A stretch of 5,939 bases of DNA, taken from positions 1 through 5,939 of the forward strand of contig JADGIB010000228.1 in NCBI GenBank assembly GCA_019683665.1, written 5' to 3'. Source of the stretch: Solirubrobacteraceae bacterium. Lineage in GTDB: Bacteria > Actinomycetota > Thermoleophilia > Solirubrobacterales > Solirubrobacteraceae. A program made the translations under genes and the position numbers. Positions 1 through 5,450 of this stretch are shown piece after piece (the first letter of the stretch is position 1; each line of letters opens with the position of its first letter). The notes below the pieces were generated by a model. That model was given only the letters and a program-made list of their open reading frames with translations. It searched no databases and was not told the DNA's origin.

Positions 1-26
1 TGAACCGCCCCGGGTTTGTTGGAGGC
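1..26. repeat. IS3 terminal inverted repeat, left copy
   Basis: The first 14 bases (TGAACCGCCCCGGG) are identical to the reverse complement of the other end. Four mismatched bases follow (TTTG here, GAAC there), then eight identical bases (TTGGAGGC). That makes 22 of 26 identical. This end lies downstream of orfB. Confidence 0.93.
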
Positions 27-31
27 GGTGG

Positions 32-937
32 TTATTGAGTCTCGAGACGAGACTCTAGATCGTGGTTGTGGTGTTGCTCGTACTGCGCGGGCGAGACTCC
101 GCCGCAGGCGGAGTGCAGGCGGGCGTGGTTGTACCAGTCGACCCATTCGAGGGTGGCCAGCTCGACATCGGCCAGGGTCCGCCACGGCCCTTCGCGGTGG
201 ATCTTCTCGGTCTTGTAGAGGCCGATCGTGGTCTCGGCCAGCGCGTTGTCGTACCCGTCGCCGACCGAGCCGACCGACGCGTCGACGCCGGCCTCGACGA
301 GCCGGCTGGTAAAGGCAAACGACGTGTACTGCGACCCGTTGTCGTGATGATGAATGAGTCCCTCACCGAGCGGCAAGCCGTCGCGCTGGCGTGTCCACAG
401 GGCCATTTCCAGCGTGTCGAGCACGAGGCTGGTCTTCATCGTCGTGTCGGCCTTCCAGCCCACGATCCGACGGCTGAAGGCGTCGATGACGAACGCGACG
501 TAGACGACGCCCGCCCACGTCATCACGTAGGTGAAGTCCGCCACCCACAGCAAGTTCGGCGCGTCGGCGCTGAAGTCGCGCTCGACGAGATCAGCGGGCC
601 GGCTTGCCTGCTCGTCGGGAATCGTGGTGCGGCGTCTGCGGCCGCGTCTGACGCCCTCAAGCCCATGCTGGCGCATCAGCCGCTCGACCGTGCAGCGCGC
701 GACCTCGATGCCGTCCAGGCGCAGCTGCCACCACACCTTCCGAGCCCCGTAAAGACCCCGCGATTGCTCGTGGACCCGGCGGATCTCCACCAACAGATCT
801 GCGTCGCGCCGGGCACGCGCAGACGGCTGGCTCCGTCGCTGCTTGACCGCGTAGTACGTCGACGGGGCGACCTGCAGTGCACGGCAGATCGGCTCGACCC
901 CGAAGCGAGCCTTGTGGTCGTCGATGAAGACGCTCAT
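32..937 (-). CDS. IS3 transposase OrfB (DDE integrase-core subunit)
   Basis: This 301-residue protein is the catalytic part of the IS3 transposase. Residues about 1-105 resemble the usual OrfB N-terminal HTH_21-type region (for example YGARKVWWQL near 63-72). The rve integrase core follows. The DDE triad is visible as D134 (in VADFTYV), D199 (in HHHDNGSQY) and E235 (in DNALAETT), with exactly 35 residues between the second D and the E, as expected for IS3. The C-terminal WVDWYNHARLHS motif is also typical. Its ATG overlaps the orfA stop as ATGA and lies in the -1 frame relative to orfA. IS3 elements normally make an OrfAB fusion by -1 frameshifting. GAGGAG lies directly against the ATG, too close for an efficient SD, which favours fusion or stop-start reinitiation. 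The gene appears intact. Confidence 0.95.
   Translation of the reverse strand: MSVFIDDHKARFGVEPICRALQVAPSTYYAVKQRRSQPSARARRDADLLVEIRRVHEQSRGLYGARKVWWQLRLDGIEVARCTVERLMRQHGLEGVRRGRRRRTTIPDEQASRPADLVERDFSADAPNLLWVADFTYVMTWAGVVYVAFVIDAFSRRIVGWKADTTMKTSLVLDTLEMALWTRQRDGLPLGEGLIHHHDNGSQYTSFAFTSRLVEAGVDASVGSVGDGYDNALAETTIGLYKTEKIHREGPWRTLADVELATLEWVDWYNHARLHSACGGVSPAQYEQHHNHDLESRLETQ
37..55. terminator. Hairpin at the 3' end of orfB
   Basis: GAGTCTC (37-43) and GAGACTC (49-55) form a perfect 7-bp stem with a 5-base loop. It overlaps the last codons of orfB and is 10 bases inside the terminal repeat. It may end transposase transcription or impede transcription entering from outside. There is no U-tract, so a terminator role is inference. 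Confidence 0.4.
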
Positions 938-1257
938 CTCCTCGGCGGATGCGGGTCGAGCTCCCGCGCAAAGAAAGCCGACGCCGCCTTGAGGATCTCA
1001 TTCGCGCGGCGCAACTCGCGGTTCTCACGCTCGAGCTCCTTGATGCGCTCGGCCTCCGCGCTCGTGACCCCCGGGCGCTTACCCGCATCGGTCTCGGCCT
1101 GACGCACCCAACTCCTGAGCGTCTCCGCGGTCATCCCGAACTTCCCGGCGATCGACGTGATCGCCGCCCACTGCGACTCATAGGCGCTCTGCTGATCGAA
1201 CACCATCCGCGTCGCCCGCTCACGGACCTCACGCGGATACGGCGGCTTCCTTGGCAT
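934..1257 (-). CDS. IS3 transposase OrfA (DNA-binding subunit)
   Basis: This 107-residue protein has an N-terminal helix-turn-helix (about residues 10-52, including WAAITSIAGKFGM and LRSWVRQAE). A charged heptad-like stretch (about 70-92, IKELERENRELRRANEILK) acts in this family as a leucine zipper for multimerisation. The C-terminal SAFFARELD is nearly the same as in IS6110-like elements. OrfA binds the terminal repeats and, as part of OrfAB, guides transposition. The ATG at 1257 has a purine-rich SD (GAGAGG) about 11 bases upstream. That SD lies beside the TGA that ends the interrupted stress-protein frame (1273-1275), so host-operon translation could feed into it. No A6G-type slippery heptamer is visible before the stop; the ILK codons are ATC CTC AAG. 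Confidence 0.93.
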   Translation of the reverse strand: MPRKPPYPREVRERATRMVFDQQSAYESQWAAITSIAGKFGMTAETLRSWVRQAETDAGKRPGVTSAEAERIKELERENRELRRANEILKAASAFFARELDPHPPRR

Positions 1258-1284
1258 ATGGCTCAGATCCTCTCAAGAGATCGA

Positions 1285-1310
1285 GCCTCCAAGTTCCCCG
1301 GGGCGGTTCA
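1285..1310. repeat. IS3 terminal inverted repeat, right copy
   Basis: Reading inward on the minus strand this end matches the left end at 22 of 26 positions, starting TGAACCGCCCCGGG. It lies just upstream of orfA. Base 1311 is the first base of the interrupted host gene. Confidence 0.93.
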
Positions 1311-1446
1311 GCTTGCCCTCGACGACGAGCGCTGTGAGCTGGCCTCCCAGGCGCTCGACCAGGGAGAGCGCGCAGTCGAGCGCGCGCTGCGCTCCCTCCG
1401 AGCCGTCGATCGCGACGAGTGGGTTGTCGAACTGGTAGGGGCTCAT
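1311..1446 (-). pseudogene. Universal stress protein (UspA family), 5' fragment cut by the IS
   Basis: The ATG at 1446 opens a typical Usp N-terminus: VAIDGSEGAQRALDCALSL and then the second strand LGGQLTALVVEG, the first beta-alpha-beta unit of the nucleotide-binding Usp fold. Usp domains are about 140 residues. Here only 45 codons precede the IS end at 1310/1311. The frame runs 12 codons into the IS and stops at 1273-1275, giving a predicted 57-residue truncated protein that lacks the C-terminal ATP-binding glycine motif. The rest of the gene, if present, should lie left of the window. The start is supported by a GAGAGGA SD and by the ATGA overlap with the antiporter stop, meaning translational coupling. 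Usp domains are commonly fused to or encoded next to CPA2 antiporters, so a role in sensing energy or stress for the antiporter is likely but inferred. Confidence 0.85.
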
Positions 1447-2639
1447 GCTTCCTCTCCCGCTGGGACGGGCCTTCGTGCCGGCGCTGCGGCGGCGACGCCG
1501 GCTTGAGAGACATCCGCCGCCTGCTCGGCTTCGACGTCGGGCGAGAACCAGCGTTGTGCGATCGCCGTGGGGAGTATCGCCGAGAGCACGACGACGGTGA
1601 CCAGGAGGGAGAACTGGGTCTGGTCGATGATCCCAGCCTGCAGGCCGTAGAGGGAGGAGATCGTGCCGAAGGTGAGGCCGGTGCTCATCAGCAGGGTGGC
1701 GAAGGTGGCGTGCTCGGGCACGTAGCGGCGGGCCAGCGGGAGCACCAGCCCGAGCTTGGGGACCATCTTTGCGGCGAACAGGATCGCCAGCAGCCCGAGG
1801 TTCGCGAACACGGCGCCGAGCGAGACGTTGAGGCCTCCGCGCAGGAAGAAGAACGGGGTCAGGAAGGCGAAGGCGACGACGCGGAGGCGTTCCTGCTCGA
1901 GCCTGTGCTGCTGGTAGTGGCGGGCCATCACCAGGCCGAGGATGAAGGCCGGGAGCACGGCATGCCCCTTGGCCGCGTCGGCGACGACCATGAGCACGAG
2001 CAGGCAGGCGAAGATCAGCTTGATCTCGGGCTCGATCACCCGGTCGCCGTAGCGGCGGAAGAACGCCGGGGCGAGCTTGGGCAGCGCGAGGATGAGGACG
2101 ACCGAGACCGCGAGGAAGAGCGGGAACCAGGCATTCGGCTTGATGAAGATCGCGGACAGCGCGACCGCGGTGCCCATGTCGGTGACGAAGCAGGCCGACA
2201 TGATCAGCTTCCCGATCCGGGTCGCGTTGAGGCCGGTCTCGACGAGCACCGCGTAGACGACGGCGAGCGAAGTGGTCGAGAGTGCGGTGCCGGCGATCAG
2301 CGCCGCCTTGGGGTCCCAGTCGAGGGCGCCGTAGGCGACGAGAGCGGCGACGCCGAACGGCCCGAGGAAGGAGACGATGCCGATCGCGAGCGAGGCGACC
2401 CAGCGCTCGCGGAAGTCCTGGGGATCGACCTCGGCGCCCGCCAGGAAGGTGAGCAGGATCGAGGCGAAGGTGGCGATGAAGACGAGCCAGTCGGTGTTCG
2501 GGTCGAGGCCGAACAGGTTCCCGACCACGACGCCGAGCGCGAGCTCGACCAGGGCGACCGAGAGGCCGATCTCGACCGAGATCACGCTGGCGAGGACGAC
2601 TACGGCGGCGAGGACTGCTGCGAGCTGAACCGGATCCAC
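1443..2639 (-). CDS. CPA2/Kef-type cation:proton antiporter
   Basis: This 398-residue integral membrane protein belongs to the monovalent cation:proton antiporter-2 family, which exchanges K+ or Na+ for H+ across the cytoplasmic membrane. It has about 12 hydrophobic segments from residue 5 to 360. Family signatures are LLTFLAGAEVD (62-72), the broken-helix segment GTALSTTSLAVVYAVLVETGL (about 117-137), FVTDMGTAVAL (151-161, with D154 as the likely cation/proton-binding acid and a Thr at the position that is D or N in many relatives), and TPFFFLRGGLNVSL (261-274). There is no C-terminal TrkA-N/RCK domain; the chain ends in an Ala/Pro/Glu-rich tail of about 35 residues. The GTG start is chosen because GGAGG lies 7 bases upstream and the first helix begins at once. 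The Usp gene follows by ATGA overlap. Substrate cannot be assigned. Confidence 0.9.
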   Translation of the reverse strand: MDPVQLAAVLAAVVVLASVISVEIGLSVALVELALGVVVGNLFGLDPNTDWLVFIATFASILLTFLAGAEVDPQDFRERWVASLAIGIVSFLGPFGVAALVAYGALDWDPKAALIAGTALSTTSLAVVYAVLVETGLNATRIGKLIMSACFVTDMGTAVALSAIFIKPNAWFPLFLAVSVVLILALPKLAPAFFRRYGDRVIEPEIKLIFACLLVLMVVADAAKGHAVLPAFILGLVMARHYQQHRLEQERLRVVAFAFLTPFFFLRGGLNVSLGAVFANLGLLAILFAAKMVPKLGLVLPLARRYVPEHATFATLLMSTGLTFGTISSLYGLQAGIIDQTQFSLLVTVVVLSAILPTAIAQRWFSPDVEAEQAADVSQAGVAAAAPARRPVPAGEEA

Positions 2640-2683
2640 CTGATGGCCTCCAAGTGTCGTTCGACATCGGGGGTAGAGGCCAT
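2600..2683 (-). CDS. Possible leaderless upstream ORF, 27 codons, overlapping the antiporter start
   Basis: An ATG at 2683 lies 6 bases after a TTAGCT hexamer (2695-2690). A transcript from that hexamer would therefore start at or next to the ATG. The frame begins MASTPDVERHLEAI and ends at TAG (2602-2600), 37 bases past the antiporter GTG and in a different frame. Translating it would drag ribosomes through the helix that covers the antiporter SD. I recognise no homologue and the length allows chance. The main support is position: other first genes here also start close behind such a hexamer without an SD. Confidence 0.25.
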   Translation of the reverse strand: MASTPDVERHLEAIRWIRFSSQQSSPP

Positions 2684-2686
2684 CAG
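2640..2686 (-). promoter_or_regulatory. SD-sequestering leader hairpin of the antiporter gene
   Basis: CTGATGGCCTC (2686-2676, minus strand) pairs perfectly over 11 bp with GAGGCCATCAG (2650-2640). The 3' arm ends at the base before the antiporter GTG and contains four of the five SD bases (GGAGG, 2651-2647). The 25-base interior holds a second small stem, TGTC/GACA. In RNA this would hide the ribosome site. The arms are long and exact, so chance is unlikely even in GC-rich DNA. It does not resemble any riboswitch I know. Possible roles are a thermometer, a protein-binding site, or translational coupling to the upstream ORF. Confidence 0.6.
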
Positions 2687-2689
2687 CGG

Positions 2690-2705
2690 AGCTAACCGCG
2701 GTTAG
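2690..2705 (-). promoter_or_regulatory. Palindromic operator candidate overlapping a -10-like hexamer
   Basis: CTAACCGCGGTTAG (2692-2705) is a perfect 14-bp palindrome. Its left end overlaps TTAGCT (2695-2690 on the minus strand), which is followed 6 bases later by an ATG at 2683. The same GGTTAGCTC string occurs just upstream of the YnfA gene. A dimeric regulator binding here would block a promoter for the antiporter-Usp operon. No good -35 is visible, and the regulator is not in the window. Confidence 0.5.
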
Positions 2706-2729
2706 GAGCGAGCCTCATCGCTCGGGCGG

Positions 2730-2748
2730 GAGGATAGCGGGCATCCTC
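2730..2748 (-). terminator. Hairpin directly after the ADP-ribosylglycohydrolase stop
   Basis: GAGGAT (2748-2743, minus strand) and ATCCTC (2735-2730) form a 6-bp perfect stem with a 7-base loop, beginning at the base after the TGA. There is no U-run. It could separate this gene from the antiporter promoter downstream. Its role as a terminator is inferred from position. Confidence 0.4.
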
Positions 2749-3666
2749 TCAGCCGTCGCGAGCGGCGACGAGCAGGTCCGCCAGGCGCTCGAGGTGGCGT
2801 CGGCCCCTGGGGCCGTCTTCGAGCGCCTCGGTCCAGCGCGCGGGGATCGCGCTGGCGCCGGCACGGGCGGCTGCGATCGTGCCGGCCATGGCGCCGATCG
2901 TGTCGGTGTCGCCGCCGCAGCGGATCGCGAACGTGATCGACTGCTCGACCGACTCGTGCGCTGCGGCCGCGTAGATCGCCGCCGGGACGGACTCGTGGGC
3001 GGTCGGTCGGTTGCCGAGTGCGGCCGCCACGGCTGCGGGCTCGGGGCGGGCGTCGAGCAGCTCGCGTGCGCTGGCCAGGCGGTCGCTGAGCTCCGGTGTG
3101 GTCGCGGCCGCGAGCGCGGCCCCGCGCGGCGGCTCGCCGTCGAGGGCGGCGGCGATCGCCGCCCCCGGGGCGACGGCGGCGTCGACGGCGATCGGGTGGG
3201 CGTGTGTGACGCCGGCGCTCGCTCGCGCGGCGTGGGCGAGCAGGTCGCCGTTGCCGCAGTAGCGCACGGCGACGGGCGCGACGCGCATCGCGGCCCCGTT
3301 GCCGAGCGAGCCCTTCCCCGCGAACGCCGCGCTTGCCGCCGCGTGCGGGTGGGTGCCCGAGCGGATGCGCCGGAGCACGTCGGTCGTGCCCGACCCGTAG
3401 CCGCGGCGGGGGTCGTGGGCGCGGGCGAACGCGCGCCCGAGCGCCTCCGCGTCGACGACACCCCGCTCCAGCAGGGACTCGGCGAGCGCGATCGTCATCT
3501 GCGTGTCGTCGGTGTAGGTGCCGCGACCGAGGCGCGCGTCGAGCATCTCGAGCCGCTCGGGGACCGCGGCCGGCGGGGCGCCCTCGTAGGGCATCCCGAG
3601 CGCGTCGCCGGCGAAGGTGCCGAGCAGCGCCCCCCGGGCGCGGTCGATCTCGGTGCGAGCGAGCAC
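2749..3666 (-). CDS. ADP-ribosylglycohydrolase family protein (DraG/ARH-like)
   Basis: This 305-residue protein resembles the DraG/ARH fold (COG1397), binuclear-magnesium enzymes that cleave ADP-ribose from proteins or small molecules in the cytoplasm. Motifs in order are GALLGTFAGDALGMPYEG (12-29), YTDDTQM (51-57, metal-binding T52-D53-D54), LGNGAAMRVAP (121-131), THAHPI (154-159) and CGGDTDTIGAMAG (250-262, metal ligands D253 and D255). All expected metal ligands are present, so it should be active; the substrate is unknown, and no ADP-ribosyltransferase such as DraT is nearby. The start is GTG 3666: the open frame runs on upstream across the divergent MFS gene, but no ATG or GTG lies in frame between there and 3666, and family homology begins right after it. 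There is no SD; GATCCT (3679-3674) sits 7 bases ahead, which would suit a leaderless transcript. Confidence 0.87.
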   Translation of the reverse strand: MLARTEIDRARGALLGTFAGDALGMPYEGAPPAAVPERLEMLDARLGRGTYTDDTQMTIALAESLLERGVVDAEALGRAFARAHDPRRGYGSGTTDVLRRIRSGTHPHAAASAAFAGKGSLGNGAAMRVAPVAVRYCGNGDLLAHAARASAGVTHAHPIAVDAAVAPGAAIAAALDGEPPRGAALAAATTPELSDRLASARELLDARPEPAAVAAALGNRPTAHESVPAAIYAAAAHESVEQSITFAIRCGGDTDTIGAMAGTIAAARAGASAIPARWTEALEDGPRGRRHLERLADLLVAARDG

Positions 3667-3775
3667 GGCGCGAAGGATCGCGCACCGCGAGCTCCCCGGC
3701 GGGCAACCGGAGGAGCCGGGGCTGCGGGAGCCGGCAACCGCCGCGGGCGGGACCCCCCCGTAGCCTGCGCGTTTC
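3667..3775. promoter_or_regulatory. Divergent promoter region with repeats
   Basis: This 109-bp gap separates the two divergent genes. For the MFS gene, TAGCCT (3761-3766) lies 9 bases before the GTG, a -10-like position for a leaderless or nearly leaderless message; no SD is present. For the minus-strand gene, GATCCT lies 7 bases before its GTG. Between them are two copies of GGCAACCG (3702-3709, 3733-3740; 31 bp apart, about three helical turns) and two copies of GGAGCCGG (3712-3719, 3727-3734; 15 bp apart). These may be regulator half-sites, though GC-rich DNA makes short repeats common. Confidence 0.45.
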
Positions 3776-5005
3776 GTGCCAATCGCCCCGATCGACGAAC
3801 CGCAGCGGCGCAGGGATCCCTGGCTCACGCCGGGTGTCCGCGGCATCGGCGCGGCCAGCCTGCTCGCCGATGCCGGGCACGAGATCCCGACCGCTCTGCT
3901 GCCCTCGTTTCTGACCTCGACGCTCGGCGCGCCGGCGAGCGCGCTCGGATTGATCGAGGGGATCTCCGACGGCCTCGCGGGAGCGGCCCGGCTCGGCGGC
4001 GGCGCGCTCGCCGACGATCCCCGCCGCCGGCGCGCCACGGCGGTCGGCGGCTATGCGAGCACGGCGGTCCTCTCGGCCCTGATCGGCGCGGCGGCGACGG
4101 CCTGGCAGGCGGGCGTGCTCCGGGCCGGTGCGTGGACCGCGCGTGGGCTGCGCGTGCCGTCGCGAAACGCCCTCCTGGCCGACGCGGTGCCCGCCGCGGC
4201 CTACGGGCGCGCCTACGGCTTCGAGCGCGCGATGGACAACGTCGGGGCGATCGTCGGACCGCTGCTCGCGCTGGCGCTCGTCGGTCTCGTCGGCATCCGC
4301 ACCGCGATCCTGCTCTCGGCGATCCCCGGTCTGTTCGCGGTCGCCGCGATCGTTTACGCGATCCGCCACACGGCGCGACCGCGGCATCGGCAGCACCGGC
4401 CGATCCGGCTGCGGATCAGGCCCGTGCTGCGCGGGGCGCTCGGCCGCCTGCTGGGCGCGATCGGCGTCTTCGAGCTCGGCAACGTCGCCGCGACCCTCCT
4501 CATCCTGCGCGCCACCGATCTGCTCGAGCCCGGACGGTCGACCGAGTCGGCCGCGCAGATCGCGATCGCCCTCTATGTCCTCTACAACCTCGCGGCGGCG
4601 GTGACCAGCGTCCCGGCGGGGCGGCTCGCGGATCTGCGTACACCGGTGTTGGTGCTGGCCGGCGGTGTCGTGGCCTTCGGGGCCGCCTACCTCGGCTTCG
4701 CCCTCAGCGGCGCGAGCATCGCCCTGCTCGCGGCCTGCTTCGTCGTCGCCGGGATCGGCATCGGCGCGGTCGAGACCGCCGAGCACTCCGCCGTCGCCGC
4801 TCTGGCGCCGGAGGGCCTGCGCGGATCGAGCTTCGGGGCCCTGGCCGCGATCCAGAGCTTCGGCAACGTCATCGCGAGCGGCCTCGCCGGCCTCCTCTAC
4901 ACCGCCGTCTCGCCCGGCGCCGCGTTCCTCTTTCCGGCCGCAGCGATGCTCGTGGCGACGTGCGCGCTGATCGGCACGGGCCTGCTCGCCACGCGCTCGA
5001 GCTGA
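3776..5005 (+). CDS. Major facilitator superfamily (MFS) transporter
   Basis: This 409-residue membrane protein fits a 12-helix MFS permease: two six-helix halves joined by a basic loop (about 198-218, RHTARPRHRQHR and following). The MFS loop 2-3 motif appears as LGGGALADDPRRRR (73-86), and its copy between helices 8 and 9 as PAGRLADLR (280-288). NVGAIVGPLLA (155-165) resembles the helix-5 antiporter motif. The first helix carries DAGHEIPTALLPSFL (32-46). These features suggest a proton-driven exporter, but the substrate cannot be read from sequence. The GTG start is supported by the TAGCCT box 9 bases upstream and by lack of any in-frame alternative close by. Tandem hairpins follow the stop, and the YnfA gene beyond has its own promoter-like box, so the two are probably separately transcribed. 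Confidence 0.85.
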   Translation: MPIAPIDEPQRRRDPWLTPGVRGIGAASLLADAGHEIPTALLPSFLTSTLGAPASALGLIEGISDGLAGAARLGGGALADDPRRRRATAVGGYASTAVLSALIGAAATAWQAGVLRAGAWTARGLRVPSRNALLADAVPAAAYGRAYGFERAMDNVGAIVGPLLALALVGLVGIRTAILLSAIPGLFAVAAIVYAIRHTARPRHRQHRPIRLRIRPVLRGALGRLLGAIGVFELGNVAATLLILRATDLLEPGRSTESAAQIAIALYVLYNLAAAVTSVPAGRLADLRTPVLVLAGGVVAFGAAYLGFALSGASIALLAACFVVAGIGIGAVETAEHSAVAALAPEGLRGSSFGALAAIQSFGNVIASGLAGLLYTAVSPGAAFLFPAAAMLVATCALIGTGLLATRSS

Positions 5006-5040
5006 CGTCGAGCCCTTGCTCGACGGGTGAGCGGCTCACC
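5006..5040 (+). terminator. Tandem hairpins after the MFS gene
   Basis: Right after the stop, CGTCGAGC (5006-5013) and GCTCGACG (5018-5025) form a perfect 8-bp stem with a CCTT tetraloop. Immediately next, GGTGAG (5026-5031) and CTCACC (5035-5040) form a 6-bp stem with a CGG loop. Neither has a U-run, which is common for terminators in high-GC actinobacteria. Position and stem quality make termination the best reading. Confidence 0.65.
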
Positions 5041-5064
5041 TCGGGCGGCGTCCGCGCCGTCCGG

Positions 5065-5070
5065 TTAGCT
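5065..5070 (+). promoter_or_regulatory. -10-like hexamer of the YnfA gene
   Basis: TTAGCT ends 10 bases before the ATG, and no SD lies between. The surrounding GGTTAGCTC is identical to the string ahead of the antiporter leader. This suggests a message with little or no 5' leader. No convincing -35 element is visible. Confidence 0.4.
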
Positions 5071-5080
5071 CTCTCGCAAT

Positions 5081-5425
5081 ATGGATGCCGTCACGATCGC
5101 GCGCTCGGTCGCCCTGTTCGTGATCGCCGCGCTCGCGGAGATCGGCGGCGCCTGGCTTGTCTGGCAATCCGTTCGCGAGGGCCGTGGCTGGGCGCTGGCG
5201 CTCCTCGGCGGGCTGGCGCTCTTCCTCTACGGGTTCGTCGCCACCTTCCAGACCGACCCGCACTTCGGGCGCATCCTGGCCGCCTATGGAGGGGTGTTCG
5301 TGGCGGGCTCGCTGCTGAGGGGGATGGCGCTCGACGGCTTTCGCCCAGACCGCTACGACCTGATCGGCGCGGGCATCTGCCTGGTCGGAGTGGCCGTCAT
5401 CATGTACTCGCCGCGGGGTGCGTGA
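5081..5425 (+). CDS. YnfA/UPF0060-family small membrane protein
   Basis: This 114-residue protein has four hydrophobic segments (about 5-28, 36-55, 63-82 and 92-110) and matches the YnfA (UPF0060) family, usually about 108 residues. Diagnostic segments are ALAEIGGAWLVWQSVREGR (17-35, with E20 in helix 1), TDPHFGRILAAYGGVFVAG (58-76) and DGFRPDRYDLIGAGICLVG (85-103). The family is structurally like small multidrug resistance proteins and some members are reported as drug or dye exporters; the natural substrate here is unknown. The ATG is the family start and has no SD but a promoter-like hexamer close by. The gene lies between the MFS gene (same strand, own hairpins) and a decayed arsenate reductase gene (convergent), a setting in keeping with efflux or resistance. 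Confidence 0.9.
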   Translation: MDAVTIARSVALFVIAALAEIGGAWLVWQSVREGRGWALALLGGLALFLYGFVATFQTDPHFGRILAAYGGVFVAGSLLRGMALDGFRPDRYDLIGAGICLVGVAVIMYSPRGA

Positions 5426-5450
5426 TTGACATACCCGCCCGAGGTTCGCG

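Larger units (their letters stand above)
1..1310 (-). mobile_element. Complete IS3-family insertion sequence (IS6110-like), 1310 bp
   Basis: The element has two overlapping reading frames, orfA and orfB, on the minus strand, bounded by terminal inverted repeats that begin 5'-TGAACC and end GGTTCA-3' (the IS3-family TG...CA ends). The length of 1310 bp is normal for the family. OrfB keeps the full DDE triad and OrfA keeps its helix-turn-helix and leucine-zipper regions, so nothing visible prevents activity. The window begins at the first base of the element, so the 3-4 bp target duplication expected for IS3 elements cannot be tested; the right flank starts gctt. The element sits inside a universal stress protein gene and has the same orientation as that gene. 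Confidence 0.93.

Noticed and set aside
62..1102. Plus-strand open frame opposite the IS transposase genes
   Set aside because: OrfA and OrfB on the minus strand have full IS3 signatures; this frame has none.
1273..2667. 464-codon minus-strand frame that includes the Usp fragment in phase
   Set aside because: Only the last part (from ATG 1446) looks like protein. The part across the antiporter is an Arg-rich shadow. The SD and ATGA overlap place the true Usp start at 1446.
1419..2705. Plus-strand open frame opposite the antiporter (428 codons)
   Set aside because: It is highly acidic (Glu/Asp-rich) and is the mirror of a hydrophobic GC-rich gene. The minus strand has family motifs, an SD and a coupled neighbour.
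2731..2736. TATCCT (minus strand) as a -10 for the antiporter
   Set aside because: It lies inside the stem-loop following the hydrolase gene, has no -35, and is farther from the start than the TTAGCT box.
3667..4038. N-terminal extension of the ADP-ribosylglycohydrolase to an ATG at 4038
   Set aside because: It would overlap the divergent MFS gene by over 260 bases and adds a Pro/Ser/Arg-rich stretch without homology. Conserved sequence starts just after GTG 3666.
2702..4786. Long minus-strand open frame (694 codons)
   Set aside because: It is Arg-rich with no recognisable domain and runs antisense to the MFS gene and out of frame with the ADP-ribosylglycohydrolase gene.
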